Below are positions 52,424 to 61,671 of a stretch of 64,000 nucleotides of DNA, one piece after another (within the stretch, counting starts at the first letter, position 1; each line of letters starts with the position of its first letter). The notes under the pieces are model-generated. The model worked only from the letters and a program-made list of their open reading frames with translations. It was not told the origin of the DNA and searched no databases. A program made the translations under genes and the position numbers. The DNA lies in assembly GCF_003724155.1 (NCBI RefSeq), contig NZ_RJJQ01000019.1:1-64000 (forward strand), written 5' to 3'. The DNA is from Flexivirga caeni (lineage in GTDB: Bacteria; Actinomycetota; Actinomycetes; Actinomycetales; Dermatophilaceae).

Positions 52424-53179
52424 TCATCTGTTCCGTGAGCTGCGTTGTGTTGCCTGCTTCTTGCGGCGCGAAGGCTTCTTCGTTGCCGACTTCGCGAGTC
52501 GACGGGGACTGCCGATCTCCAGTCGGGCGACCGTCGTCGGCTCGTCCAGGATCTCGCCGCCACACTCGATCACATCGATCGATACCACTCCGACCTTGGT
52601 CAGCACGTCACGATAACGGTCGATCTCAGCACCGACCGAGGCACCCTTCATCGGGAGCCACAGACCACCAGGCCGAACCAAAGGCACCGACCAGACCGCG
52701 AGGTTGTCCAGCGCGGACACGGCCCGCGAGGTCACCACGTCCGCTGGTTCCAGGGCATCCCACAATGCTTCCGCCCGACCCCGTACCACGCGCACATTCG
52801 TCACACCGAGTGCTTCGACGACCTCGTCCAGCCAGGAAGCCCGCCGCAGCAACGGCTCCACGAGGGTGAGCTGCAGATCCGGCCGACGGATGGCGATGAC
52901 CAGCCCGGGCAGGCCGGCACCGCTCCCGACGTCGATCACCGAAGCATCATCGCCGATCAGCGACGTCATCACGGCGCAATTGAGGATGTGCCGCTCCCAG
53001 AGCCGCGGTGTCTCCCGGGGACCGATCAGTCCGCGCACCACGCCGGAGCCCGCGAGCAGTTCGGCATACTGGACGGCCACGGAGAGCCGATCACCGAACA
53101 CCACCCTCGCGGCCGGTGGCGGCCCCGGCAATGCCGACGGCTCGAGTGCACCGGACTGATCCGAATCATCGGGATTCAC
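52424..53179 (-). CDS. rsmG: 16S rRNA (guanine-N7) methyltransferase RsmG (GidB)
   Basis: 251 residues. SAM site VIDVGSGAGLPGLVIAI, then LVEPLLRRASWLDEV and VTSRAVSALD are diagnostic. It methylates a guanine in the 530-loop region of 16S rRNA; loss gives low-level streptomycin resistance in other bacteria. The C-terminal tail is Lys/Arg-rich. It is in the parA-rsmG-khpB block. Confidence 0.96.
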   Translation of the reverse strand: MNPDDSDQSGALEPSALPGPPPAARVVFGDRLSVAVQYAELLAGSGVVRGLIGPRETPRLWERHILNCAVMTSLIGDDASVIDVGSGAGLPGLVIAIRRPDLQLTLVEPLLRRASWLDEVVEALGVTNVRVVRGRAEALWDALEPADVVTSRAVSALDNLAVWSVPLVRPGGLWLPMKGASVGAEIDRYRDVLTKVGVVSIDVIECGGEILDEPTTVARLEIGSPRRLAKSATKKPSRRKKQATQRSSRNR

Positions 53180-53190
53180 GGGAAAACGCC

Positions 53191-53733
53191 TCAGCCGTCG
53201 GCAGGCAGAACCACCACGAACCGCCGCGGCTCGGCACCTTCGGACTCCGACCGCAGCCCCGCCGCGAGAACGGCGTCGTGGACGACCTTGCGCTCGAACG
53301 CGGACATCGGATCCAGTGACACGGCGTCGCCCGTCGCCTTTACCGAGGCCGTCGCGTCTTCGGCGATCGACACCAGTTGTGCGCGGCGCTCGGCCCGGAA
53401 ACCCGCGATGTCGAGCATCAGCCGGCTCCGGTTGCCGGTTTCGGCCTGCACCGCGAGCCGGGTGAGCTCTTGCAGCGCGTCGAGCACCTTGCCGTTGGGA
53501 CCGACCAGACGCCGTGGCACCCGGCCTTCCTCGGAGTCCACGATGGAGACCGACGCGCGATCGCCGTCGACGTCCACGTCGATGTCGCCGTCCATGTCCA
53601 CGATGTCCAGCAGGGTCTCCAGGAAGTCGGCCGCGACCTCGCCCTCCCGATCGAGGTCGACCGACTTGCCCGGCGACGCCACCACCTGTGCTTCGTCCAC
53701 CAGGGCTGGGTCGTGGGTGGTCACTTCAGTCAT
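53191..53733 (-). CDS. khpB: RNA-binding protein KhpB (Jag)
   Basis: 180 residues. After a short N-terminal region come a KH-type domain (VGPNGKVLDALQELTRLAV) and a C-terminal R3H domain (DPMSAFERKVVHDAV). It binds RNA with KhpA and affects cell division and envelope growth in other Gram-positives. It starts with ATG at 53733, downstream of yidC in the conserved order. Confidence 0.94.
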   Translation of the reverse strand: MTEVTTHDPALVDEAQVVASPGKSVDLDREGEVAADFLETLLDIVDMDGDIDVDVDGDRASVSIVDSEEGRVPRRLVGPNGKVLDALQELTRLAVQAETGNRSRLMLDIAGFRAERRAQLVSIAEDATASVKATGDAVSLDPMSAFERKVVHDAVLAAGLRSESEGAEPRRFVVVLPADG

Positions 53734-53938
53734 TCTTCACTCCAGTGCCGTTCGTCAGCATCGAGAATCGCTCACCGATGACATGGGGCGTAACGCTGCC
53801 ACGCATCCGGATCGCAACCTTCCTGTGCTTGTTTCTGAATACACTTCGTCGCCGATGGCCGGCCTTCTCGCCACGAGCCCGAGCCGGGTCCCGATGCCGG
53901 GCGGAACTCGCGCGGCGTACGAGCACGCCGTGTGGCAG

Positions 53939-54979
53939 CTACCGTTTGCGCTTCTTGTTGTTGCGTTTGGGTTGCACGCGTTGGCCACCACTCTTGCCCG
54001 CGGTGCCCCCGTCAGATGTCACCAGCCCAGGCCGTCCAGGCGGAGTCTTGGCCTTGGCCAGCTCTACCGCGGACGCGTCGCCGTCACCGCTGCTCAGCCC
54101 CGGGATGCTCAGTTTCGCGATCGGCTTGCCCTTCGCGCGACGCCGTTCCTCGAGCGCCTTCTCCGCGGCCGAACCTGGCGCCGGCATCCGCCGGATCGTG
54201 TAGAACTGCTGGCCCATCGTCCACAGGTTGGTAGTCACCCAGTAGAGCAGCACGCCGATCGGGAAGTTCACGCCGGAAACGGCGAAGAACACCGGCATGA
54301 TGTACATGATGTACTTCTGCTGCTTGGCCAGCGGGTTGTCGAGCGCCGACGCCGGCATGTTCTTGCGCATCAACTGGTGCTGCGTGGTGAACACCGTCAC
54401 CGACATGATGACGATCAGCAGCACCGTGAGGAAACGTGTCGCCGCCATCGGCGAATCGCCAGGGTGCATGAACGACGCCGACAGCTGAACGTCGAACAGG
54501 TGCGAGCTCTCCGCCTGCTTGGCCAGCGACTTGGTCATCCAGCCGATCGGGTGATGGTTGCCACTGCCGATGTCCTTCAACCGGTCCAGCACCCGGAAGA
54601 GGGCGAAGAAGAACGGTGACTGCAGCAGGATCGGCATACACGAGGAGAACGGGTTGGTCCCGGTCTTCTTGTAGAGCTCCATCGTCTCCTCAGTCATCTT
54701 CTGACGAGACTCGGCATCCTTCTTGCCCTTGTACTTCTTCTGGATCTTCTGGATCTCCGGCTGGATCAGCTGCATCCGTCGCGACGACTTGATCTGCTTG
54801 ACGAACAGCGGGATCAGCAGGATGCGCAGCAGGATCACCAGGCCGACGATGGACAGCGCCCACGTCCACCCATTCGATGCCGGCATGCCGATTGCGGTGA
54901 AGATCTTGTGGAAGCCCACCATGACGAAGGCGACGAACCATTCGAGTGGGTACAGGATCGTGTCGAAGAAGGAGTAGAT
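53939..54979 (-). CDS. yidC: Membrane protein insertase YidC (probable ATC start)
   Basis: About 346 residues. Membrane helices and conserved segments: GWTWALSIVGLVILLRILLI (helix 2), the Arg-containing groove, CMPILLQSPFFFALFRVL, IMYIMPVFFAVSG and a basic C-terminal tail. It inserts proteins into the membrane with or without SecYEG. The ATG at 54922 falls inside the first helix; in-frame codons upstream (YSFFDTILYPLEWFVAFV) are clearly YidC-like, and the only suitable codon is ATC at 54979, seven bases after AAAGGA and just past the yidD stop. The yidD stop TAA lies in the same frame. Confidence 0.9.
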   Translation of the reverse strand: MYSFFDTILYPLEWFVAFVMVGFHKIFTAIGMPASNGWTWALSIVGLVILLRILLIPLFVKQIKSSRRMQLIQPEIQKIQKKYKGKKDAESRQKMTEETMELYKKTGTNPFSSCMPILLQSPFFFALFRVLDRLKDIGSGNHHPIGWMTKSLAKQAESSHLFDVQLSASFMHPGDSPMAATRFLTVLLIVIMSVTVFTTQHQLMRKNMPASALDNPLAKQQKYIMYIMPVFFAVSGVNFPIGVLLYWVTTNLWTMGQQFYTIRRMPAPGSAAEKALEERRRAKGKPIAKLSIPGLSSGDGDASAVELAKAKTPPGRPGLVTSDGGTAGKSGGQRVQPKRNNKKRKR

Positions 54980-54991
54980 GGCACAGTCCTT

Positions 54992-55270
54992 TTAGTTGAG
55001 CGGTGCCGGCGTTGCCGGGCCGGCGGAGTCCGCGGTGACAAGAGGCGGAACGTGGTCGACGCCGCCGGGGTTCCACGGATGGCAGCGGGCCAACCGGCGA
55101 ATGGTCAGCCAGCCGCCCCGGAACGCGCCGAAGCGGGTCAGAGCGGTGATCGCATAGGCCGAGCAGCACGGGGTGAACCGGCAACTAGGCGGGAGCAAAG
55201 GCGAGATCAGAATTTGGTAGGCACGTACCAGCCAGATCAGCGGCAGGGCGAGAATGCGTCGGGGCGACAT
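54992..55270 (-). CDS. yidD: Membrane protein insertion efficiency factor YidD
   Basis: 92 residues. [21 protein letters not shown] carries the cysteine pattern of YidD (in part [12 protein letters not shown]), with RCHPWNPGG at the end of the core. It supports YidC-dependent insertion. The ATG at 55270 follows GAGGAT. It is between rnpA and yidC in the universal order. Confidence 0.95.
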   Translation of the reverse strand: MSPRRILALPLIWLVRAYQILISPLLPPSCRFTPCCSAYAITALTRFGAFRGGWLTIRRLARCHPWNPGGVDHVPPLVTADSAGPATPAPLN

Positions 55271-55277
55271 ACGATCC

Positions 55278-55628
55278 TCACCTGCGCCGACGGGCGACGG
55301 CTGCGGGTAGTTGCTCCCGCAGATCGGCACGCAGCGACTCGGCCGACGCCGTCCCGGCTGCTGGGGTGGCACGAATCACGATGTCGTGGTCACCCGCCAG
55401 TTTCGGCAACAGGGCGGCCATCTCATGGCGGAGCACTCGTGCGGTGCGGTTGCGGACCACCGAGTTGCCCACTGCCTTCGAGACCACGAAACCCACCCGG
55501 CTACAGCTGCCGTGCGCCGGTGTCACCGTGACGATCAGTCGCGGGCCGGGTGCACGTCCGGAACGACGACTGCGCAACACTGCGGAGAAATCCGCACTGT
55601 CGCGCAGTCGATGCTTGGTCGGCAGCAC
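55278..55628 (-). CDS. rnpA: Ribonuclease P protein component
   Basis: 116 residues. [18 protein letters not shown] start, then [23 protein letters not shown], the RNR motif of RnpA. It supports the RNase P ribozyme that matures tRNA 5' ends. GTG start at 55628, 40 bases from rpmH. Confidence 0.96.
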   Translation of the reverse strand: MLPTKHRLRDSADFSAVLRSRRSGRAPGPRLIVTVTPAHGSCSRVGFVVSKAVGNSVVRNRTARVLRHEMAALLPKLAGDHDIVIRATPAAGTASAESLRADLREQLPAAVARRRR

Positions 55629-55668
55629 GTTGTTGCCCGGACCAACGCCGAAGCCCTGTTCCGATCCG

Positions 55669-55806
55669 TCAGGCCGAGATCTTGGCGCGGCCCTTGCCGC
55701 GGCGGGCGGACAGGATCGCGCGGCCGGCGCGGGTGCGCATGCGCAGGCGGAAACCGTGCGTCTTGGCGCGGCGGCGGTTGTTCGGCTGGAAGGTGCGCTT
55801 GCTCAC
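55669..55806 (-). CDS. rpmH: 50S ribosomal protein bL34
   Basis: 45 residues found by reading the minus strand: [19 protein letters not shown], then [20 protein letters not shown] and a RAKISA end, a typical actinobacterial bL34. The start is GTG at 55806 with GGAG upstream. It opens the rpmH-rnpA-yidD-yidC-khpB-rsmG-parA-parB run, which points away from oriC. Confidence 0.97.
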   Translation of the reverse strand: MSKRTFQPNNRRRAKTHGFRLRMRTRAGRAILSARRGKGRAKISA

Positions 55807-55952
55807 TGTCGTCTCCGTTGGAATGTCTGGGCCGGCGTCGGCCCGGTGCTACATCGGTCATCGGGATCTCTGCTGCTGGGGGCGAATCGCACCCTCCGGC
55901 CGGAAGCAACCGCTGTGGTCGAGGCAGGAACGAGCAAAGATGGTTCCAATCC

Positions 55953-55982
55953 ACGATACGGGCCAGCGGTGGACAGGGTCAA
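55953..55982 (-). promoter_or_regulatory. Putative rpmH promoter
   Basis: On the minus strand TTGACC (55982-55977) and TATCGT (55958-55953) are 18 bases apart, a good housekeeping promoter about 150 bases upstream of the rpmH start codon. Confidence 0.5.
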
Positions 55983-56180
55983 ACTGGCCTCGCACGCGTG
56001 GGCGCAACGGCAAATCCCTCAGCAAAGCAGTCCGTGGTCGTGACATCCAGCCGCCACGCCGGGTGTGGAAAAATCTTCCGGACCCGGGGTTGCCGGGACG
56101 GCATCCGAGTTGTTAGCGTCGGCGTCTTCCGGGTCGGTCACCTCCTGCGCGTGTTGCTGGTGGTGACTGAATGCACAGCC

Positions 56181-56212
56181 TGTGGATAACCGTGTGGACA
56201 ACGTCGTATGCT
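56181..56212 (+). promoter_or_regulatory. DnaA boxes and promoter of dnaA
   Basis: TGTGGATAA (56181-56189) and TGTGGACAA (56193-56201) sit just upstream of a TATGCT -10 hexamer (56207-56212). DnaA binding here would block the promoter, the usual autorepression. Confidence 0.7.
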
Positions 56213-56284
56213 GTCCTCTTTGGCGAGCCGAGGCGCGCACTTCACCGCGAACATCGCCATCTGCCCAGGGAGGACGCAGCAGTC

Positions 56285-57715
56285 GTGAGCGAACAGGACG
56301 TCGATCTCGCTCACTTGTGGCACGGTGCGATGCTCGGCATCGAGGACAACGGCATTCCGGCGCGCGATCGCGCCTACCTGCGGTTGGCCCGGCTCGCGGG
56401 CCTGGTCGGTGACACCGCCTTGCTGGCCGTCCCCTTCGAACAAACCAAACTCTTCGTCGAGACGACGCTGAAAGATCCCATCTGTGCCGCGCTCGGCGCC
56501 CAGCTCGGCACCGAGATCCGCCTCGCCGTCACCGTGGACGAAAGCCTGCAGCCGAGCGACGACGAAGTCGTCGAGGCGCCCCGGGTCGTCATACCCGAGC
56601 CGGTCGACGGCGAACCCGACCTGTTCACCGCGTCCGCGGCGCGCACGCGGGAGCCGGTCACGACCGCCGAACCGGTGGCCGACGCCCGGCTCAACCCCAA
56701 GTACACGTTCGAGACGTTCGTGATCGGCGCCGGAAACCGCTTCGCCTGCGCGGCGGCCCAGGCGGTCGCCGAAACGCCGGCCCGGTCCTACAACCCCCTC
56801 TTCGTGTATGGCGACAGCGGTCTCGGCAAGACCCACCTGCTGCATGCCATCGGCAACTACGTGCGCAACTACTACCCGCACATGCGGGTGCGCTACGTGA
56901 ACTCCGAGGAGTTCACCAACGACTTCATCAACTCGATCCGCGACGACAAGGCGTCCAGCTTCCAAAAGCGCTACCGGGACAACGTCGACGTGCTCCTGAT
57001 CGACGACGTGCAGTTCCTGCAGGGCAAGGACGGCACCCAGGAGGAGTTCTTCCACACCTTCAACGCGCTGCACAACAGCGAGAAGCAGATCGTGCTCACC
57101 TCCGATCAGCCGCCGAAGATGCTGTCCGGCCTGGAGGACCGGATGCGGTCGCGCTTCGAGTGGGGCCTGACCACCGACGTGAAGCCGCCGGACCTGGAGA
57201 CCCGCATCGCCATTCTGCGCAAGAAGGCGGTCGCCGACTCGATGAAGCTGCCCGACGAGGTGCTCAGCCTGATCGCGAGCAAGGTCCCGAGCAACATCCG
57301 CGAGCTCGAAGGTGCCCTGATCCGAGTGAGCGCCTACGCATCGGTCTCCAACCAGCGAGTGACCGAGGAACTGGCCGCACGCGTGCTCAAGGACCTGATG
57401 CCATCGTCCGGATCCGGCCAGATCAGCGCGACGACGATCATGCAGCAGACGGCCAAGTACTTCGAGCTGTCGGTGGAGGAGCTGTGCGGTTCGTCGCGGT
57501 CACGGACCCTGGTCAATGCCCGCCAGATCGCGATGTACCTGTGCCGGGAACTCACCGACTTGTCGTTGCCGAAGATCGGCCAGCAGTTCGGCGGCCGCGA
57601 TCACACGACGGTAATGCATGCCGATCGCAAGATCCGCCAGTTGATGGGCGAACGGGCCTATCTCTACGAGCAGATCAGTGAACTGACCACCCAGATCCGG
57701 CGCGCGACGGCCTGA
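56285..57715 (+). CDS. dnaA: Replication initiator DnaA
   Basis: 476 residues. Domain I is short, domain II about 60 residues. The AAA+ core has Walker A GDSGLGKT (176-183) and Walker B VLLIDDVQFLQGK. Domain IV carries the DnaA box-binding signature GGRDHTTVMHADRKI. GTG at 56285 is chosen because the family start (SEQDVDLAHLW) fits and GGGAGGA precedes; the frame is open further up. It opens the chromosome at oriC, which follows directly. Confidence 0.98.
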   Translation: MSEQDVDLAHLWHGAMLGIEDNGIPARDRAYLRLARLAGLVGDTALLAVPFEQTKLFVETTLKDPICAALGAQLGTEIRLAVTVDESLQPSDDEVVEAPRVVIPEPVDGEPDLFTASAARTREPVTTAEPVADARLNPKYTFETFVIGAGNRFACAAAQAVAETPARSYNPLFVYGDSGLGKTHLLHAIGNYVRNYYPHMRVRYVNSEEFTNDFINSIRDDKASSFQKRYRDNVDVLLIDDVQFLQGKDGTQEEFFHTFNALHNSEKQIVLTSDQPPKMLSGLEDRMRSRFEWGLTTDVKPPDLETRIAILRKKAVADSMKLPDEVLSLIASKVPSNIRELEGALIRVSAYASVSNQRVTEELAARVLKDLMPSSGSGQISATTIMQQTAKYFELSVEELCGSSRSRTLVNARQIAMYLCRELTDLSLPKIGQQFGGRDHTTVMHADRKIRQLMGERAYLYEQISELTTQIRRATA

Positions 57716-58215
57716 ATAGCCGATCCGAGCCTTCCTCCACACGGTTATCCACAGATTCTGTGGGTAACTGTCTTCGATATGCCGCGTAGCCCACGCAACG
57801 CGTCGGGACGCCTCCGACCCCACCCTGGTTATCCACAGAGATGTGGATGAACTTGTGGGCAAACACACGTTCTGCGACGCGTGTGACAGGTATGACGAAC
57901 GCTCCATCCACATTCGCCGGTGGGAGATGGCCCGGACGCTGTGGAAAACTGTCTCGGCCGGAGCCGGCACACTGCGGACGAGGTGTGGACAACGGATCGC
58001 ATCCACTGGGGGCAAGAGTTGTCCACAGCCGTAATACCCAGCCTGTCCACACGGCGGATCGGCGTCATCGCGCGGCGTGCGCGGGATATCCACCGTTTCC
58101 ACAGCAGCTACTACGACGATCAACCAGAGAAAGATGGCGTTTTCGCCATTGCCGACTGGGGATGATGCAAGGTTGCCCCACGACCGGGCTCCGGGCGTGG
58201 GGCAGCGCAGTCGGC
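57716..58215. other. oriC: DnaA-box cluster
   Basis: Perfect or near-perfect DnaA boxes lie at 57745-57753 (TTATCCACA), 57759-57767 (TGTGGGTAA), 57829-57837 (TTATCCACA), 57842-57850 (TGTGGATGA), 57854-57862 (TGTGGGCAA), 57940-57948 (TGTGGAAAA), 57984-57992 (TGTGGACAA), 58019-58027 (TTGTCCACA) and 58043-58051 (CTGTCCACA), with weaker forms to 58101. Both orientations occur. ATGGCG-TTTT-CGCCAT is a small hairpin near 58133-58148. The next gene toward dnaN is not dnaN but a PHA-related hydrolase. Confidence 0.92.
58173..58203 (-). terminator. Terminator after the PHA-related hydrolase gene
   Basis: TGCCCCACG (58173-58181) pairs with CGTGGGGCA (58195-58203), starting 13 bases beyond the stop of the minus-strand gene, shielding oriC from read-through. 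Confidence 0.75.
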
Positions 58216-59379
58216 TCAGTGCTCGGAGTCGATCGCGGCCAGTGCCGTGAAGACGTCCGTCCAGGCGCCCTCCAGAGCCGCGTGCCCCATGAACAGGCCG
58301 AGGTGTCCGGCATCGACCAGCAGCTGGCGCTGGTCGCGCGATGGGGTGCCTACGTAGTCGGCGAGCGCGAACATCTGCTCGGCCGGCGTGATGTGGTCGG
58401 TGCGACCGGCCAGCATGAACACCGGGCAGTCGATCGACCCGAGATCGACCGGCTGTCCGTCGACGTGCAACTCCCCGTGCACCAGCTCATTGCCGATGAA
58501 CAGGTGCTCGACGATCCACAGGTAGAAGGCGCCGGGCAGGTCCTGGCCCCAGGCGAACCAGTTCTCGAAGTCGGTGTAGCGCTGTGCGTATGCCGTGTCG
58601 TGAACGTGTCCCCACAAGCCGGCCAGCCGGGAGATCTCCTCGGCGGGCTCCAGCATCTTGAAGCCGAGGATCTGATTGGCGCCCAGGTGGTTGCCGTCAC
58701 CGAGTCCGACGAGATGCTCGTAGAACCGCAGCTCACCGTTGCGACTCAGACTGCGCACCCACTCCTGGATCGCCGAGTGTCCCGCGTGGAAATCGATCGG
58801 GGCACCGGCAACCGCCAAGGCGGCGACCGACCCGGGCCGCAGGGCCGCGTAGATCGTGGCCAGCCAGCCACCCTGGCAGTCACCGACCAGATTGATCCGT
58901 CCGCCGAGGAGTTCGACGGCCTCGTCGAGGATCGCGATGTAGTCCTCGATGGACGACGACGCCGTCTGGTCCGTGGCCGGCTGCCACGACAGCACAAAGG
59001 CCCGCTCGAGGCCCGCTGTGCGGGCCGTGCGGACCTGACTCTGTCCCGCCGAGTAGTCGACGATCGTGGAAGCGTGCCCTGCCTGCGGCGGGAGGATCAG
59101 CGTGGGCGTGCCGGACTCCGCCGTGGAGAAGTCCAGCAGCTCCGCTTCCGGCCACGAGCGCATAACGCGGTGGGAGGTCGACCAGGACGGCGCCCTGCGG
59201 TCGGTGGCGACCTCCCACCAGCGCAGTGCGTCCTCGGCAAAGTCCAGTGGCGTCACCCGGGAGTGCGCCACCGCGGACCCTGCGTAGTCCAGCCACCCGT
59301 TCAGGCACGCGAACGCTGCATCGACCGGGGCCTGCACCCAGCGCTCCGGCTGGGTGCGAACCCGAGGAATGGCCGTCAC
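58216..59379 (-). CDS. Alpha/beta hydrolase related to PHA synthase/depolymerase
   Basis: 387 residues, alpha/beta-hydrolase fold. The nucleophile motif is GDCQGGW with a Cys in the GxCxG position, as in PHA synthases, and the putative Asp and His are in AGRTDHITP and DAGHLGLFMG. Length and sequence differ from the full PhaC encoded nearby. It overlaps the phasin stop by four bases (GTGA), so both form one operon on the minus strand. A role in PHA polymer synthesis, or turnover by a Cys-type depolymerase, is inferred. Confidence 0.75.
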   Translation of the reverse strand: MTAIPRVRTQPERWVQAPVDAAFACLNGWLDYAGSAVAHSRVTPLDFAEDALRWWEVATDRRAPSWSTSHRVMRSWPEAELLDFSTAESGTPTLILPPQAGHASTIVDYSAGQSQVRTARTAGLERAFVLSWQPATDQTASSSIEDYIAILDEAVELLGGRINLVGDCQGGWLATIYAALRPGSVAALAVAGAPIDFHAGHSAIQEWVRSLSRNGELRFYEHLVGLGDGNHLGANQILGFKMLEPAEEISRLAGLWGHVHDTAYAQRYTDFENWFAWGQDLPGAFYLWIVEHLFIGNELVHGELHVDGQPVDLGSIDCPVFMLAGRTDHITPAEQMFALADYVGTPSRDQRQLLVDAGHLGLFMGHAALEGAWTDVFTALAAIDSEH

Positions 59380-59675
59380 TTCAGGGCGTCGCGGGCCGCC
59401 GAGGTGAATGCGGAGCTGACATCGGTGACGAACGCTGCGTGCGCCTTGGCCAGTGCGCTGACGAAGTCCAGCTGGGACGCGCCCGCGGCCTTCTCCTCGA
59501 AGTCGACCAGGCCCTGCAAGGTCTTCTCGTAGGCGTCCAGGGACAGGTTGCCGCTCTTCTTCGTCGCTTCGATCATCTTCTCGTTCAGCTCACGAACCCG
59601 CTCGGCGGCGGACTCGAAGTCGGGGGTGAACGCGGCGGCGGAGTCGGCGGCCGGGTTGCTCTTGCCAGTTGCCAT
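59376..59675 (-). CDS. Phasin-like protein
   Basis: 99 residues, nearly all helical and Ala/Lys/Glu-rich (ESAAERVRELNEKMIEATKK; SGNLSLDAYEKTLQGLVDFE). This composition and the neighbourhood of PHA enzymes indicate a phasin that coats PHA granules. It is translated from ATG at 59675, 112 bases from the phaC stop, with its own promoter and a palindrome upstream. Confidence 0.75.
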   Translation of the reverse strand: MATGKSNPAADSAAAFTPDFESAAERVRELNEKMIEATKKSGNLSLDAYEKTLQGLVDFEEKAAGASQLDFVSALAKAHAAFVTDVSSAFTSAARDALK

Positions 59676-59731
59676 GACAGTGATTCCTCTCGTTGCGGCC
59701 GTTCAGGTGGTTGTCCGGCCTTCTGACACTG

Positions 59732-59760
59732 ATGTTAGCTAACTATAGCTAACTTTGCAA
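59732..59760 (-). promoter_or_regulatory. Phasin promoter with palindromic operator
   Basis: On the minus strand TTGCAA (59760-59755) and TAACAT (59737-59732) are 17 bases apart, a strong housekeeping promoter. The spacer and flank hold the perfect palindrome GTTAGCTAAC (59734-59743) and a second copy of TAGCTAAC (59746-59753), likely sites for a repressor that senses PHA. Confidence 0.65.
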
Positions 59761-59787
59761 GCGTTCGGTGGTCATCCGGCGGACGTC

Positions 59788-61512
59788 TCACCCACGGACG
59801 TAGCTGCCCGGTGCGTCCTCCACCGGCCGGTACCTGCGGTTGCCGAGCCGCTTCGGCGCGGCAACCAGCGCGCCGGCCCGGGCCCCGGACCACCGCGCCC
59901 AGTCCTCCCACCACGAGCCGTCGTGCCGGGTCGTGGCCGCGCGCCACTCCGATGGTGCAGTCGGATTGACGGAGCCATCGGGCAGCGCTTCGAACCACGC
60001 CTTCGGCGACGGCGGATTGACCACACCCGCGATGTGCCCACCGGAGGTAAGGACGTAGCGCACGTGCCCGGGGAACAACTGCGTTGCCGCGTATGACGAC
60101 GTCCACAGCACGATGTGGTCGTTGACCGCACCGACGACGTAGACGTCGGCATGAACGTCACGCAGATGCAGCTCCTCGCCGGCAAGCTCGAGTTCGTCTC
60201 TGGCGAGACAGTTTTCGCCATACAGCAGCCGCAGGTAGCTGGAGTGCATGGAAGCCGGCATGCGGGTCGAGTCACCGTTCCAGGCGAGGATGTCGAAGGG
60301 CTGCGACGCCTTGCCCATCAGCCAGCGGTCGGGGACGTAGCGGAAGATCAGGTCTCGTGCGCGCAGCAGGTCGAACGCGAGCGCCATGTCGTCCTCAGGC
60401 AGGAAGCCGGTCTCACCCATGCGCACGTCGATGCGATCGAGCGTGTCCGGGTCGACGAACGCCGCCAGTTCCCCGGGCTCGGAGTAGTCCAGGATCGTGT
60501 TGAGCAGGGTCAGTGACCCCAGCCGGTCGTCGCCCCGCGCGGCCAGATGTGCTGCCGTCATACTGGCCATCGCGCCGCCGAGGCACAGCGACAGGACGTC
60601 GACCTTCGGACTGCCGGTGACGTGCTGCACCACCTCCATCGCCTGCAACACGCCGTGCTCGAGGTAGTCGTCCATCGTGACGTCGGACATCGAGCTGTCG
60701 GGATTGCGGTAGCTGATCATGAAAACGGTGCGACCGTGCTGCACCGCCCACTCGACCAGGCTGCGACCGGGCGCCAGATCCATCACGTAGTACTTGTTGA
60801 TCCACGGCGGGCTGGCGAGCAGCGGCACCTCGTGCACTTCGGCGGTCTGCGGCGAATACTGGATCAGCTCGATCAGGTCGTTGCGGAAGATCACCGCCCC
60901 CGGGGTGGCCGCCAGGTCGGTGCCGAGCGCGAACGCCGAGGCGTCGACCTTCTCCGGCATACCGCCACGTTCCACCAGGTCGTCGAGAGCCAGCTTCGCA
61001 CCGTCGACCAGGGTCCGGCCACCGCTGTCCAGCGCTGCCCGGAGCGCTGTCGGGTTGGTGAGCAGGAAGTTGGTGGGCGCGGCCGCGTCGGTCAGCAGGT
61101 GAGCAGTCATCCTGGCCTTGAGATCGGTCAGCTCGTCCGTGTGGCCCGCGGCGAACACCTCCTCGACATACCGGCAGACCAAGTCGTAGCACTGCCGGAC
61201 GGCGAAGTAGTAGGCGTTGGCGTCCCACGCCGGGTCGGCGAACCGGCGGTCTCGGGGGTCGGCCGCGATCGGCGGCGTCACCGGCACGGCAAGTGCCTTG
61301 CCGGCGACCGCGACCGGTAGTGCCGCCAGCCCGGTCATCAGTCGGATGCCGGCAACCGCCATCGGGGCGGGTTTACGCAGTGCATGGGAGACCACCTCTG
61401 CGGTCGCCGCACCCCAGCCCATCGGGTCGAGCTTCGCCTGCACCCGAGTCGCCAGCGTGGGCTGGCGACGGTCTGCGGCTCCTGGCCGGACCGCTGAATG
61501 GTCGGTCGTCAT
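59788..61512 (-). CDS. phaC: Polyhydroxyalkanoate synthase PhaC
   Basis: 574 residues, the normal size of class I enzymes. The lipase-like box is SLCLGGAM with catalytic Cys; the Asp is in VGAVNDHIV and the His in SGGHIAGVVNPP. VTPPIAADPRDRRFADPAW is the conserved N-terminal signature. It polymerises hydroxyacyl-CoA into granule polymer. The ATG at 61512 follows GAGGGAG. It diverges from an XRE regulator. Confidence 0.95.
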   Translation of the reverse strand: MTTDHSAVRPGAADRRQPTLATRVQAKLDPMGWGAATAEVVSHALRKPAPMAVAGIRLMTGLAALPVAVAGKALAVPVTPPIAADPRDRRFADPAWDANAYYFAVRQCYDLVCRYVEEVFAAGHTDELTDLKARMTAHLLTDAAAPTNFLLTNPTALRAALDSGGRTLVDGAKLALDDLVERGGMPEKVDASAFALGTDLAATPGAVIFRNDLIELIQYSPQTAEVHEVPLLASPPWINKYYVMDLAPGRSLVEWAVQHGRTVFMISYRNPDSSMSDVTMDDYLEHGVLQAMEVVQHVTGSPKVDVLSLCLGGAMASMTAAHLAARGDDRLGSLTLLNTILDYSEPGELAAFVDPDTLDRIDVRMGETGFLPEDDMALAFDLLRARDLIFRYVPDRWLMGKASQPFDILAWNGDSTRMPASMHSSYLRLLYGENCLARDELELAGEELHLRDVHADVYVVGAVNDHIVLWTSSYAATQLFPGHVRYVLTSGGHIAGVVNPPSPKAWFEALPDGSVNPTAPSEWRAATTRHDGSWWEDWARWSGARAGALVAAPKRLGNRRYRPVEDAPGSYVRG

Positions 61513-61671
61513 GGGAGAACTCCCTCGGTTCGTGCGCGCCGTCGAGCGCAATTCTGGACCGCCACTTGTCGCGGTGCGCTGTATTGATCCTCCGCGGAAA
61601 ATGCCTGTCTGCCAAGAGGTTCGCCCATAGTGGCTGGTGCACCGGTCGCGCAATCGCATTAGATTTGGGGG

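Larger units (their letters stand above)
55807..56284. other. rpmH-dnaA intergenic region
   Basis: These 478 bases hold the divergent promoters of rpmH and dnaA and DnaA boxes near dnaA, but no gene. Confidence 0.7.

Noticed and set aside
53165-53190. A fourth parS-like site near the rsmG start
   Set aside because: GATTCACGGGAAAA keeps only part of the consensus and is not palindromic.
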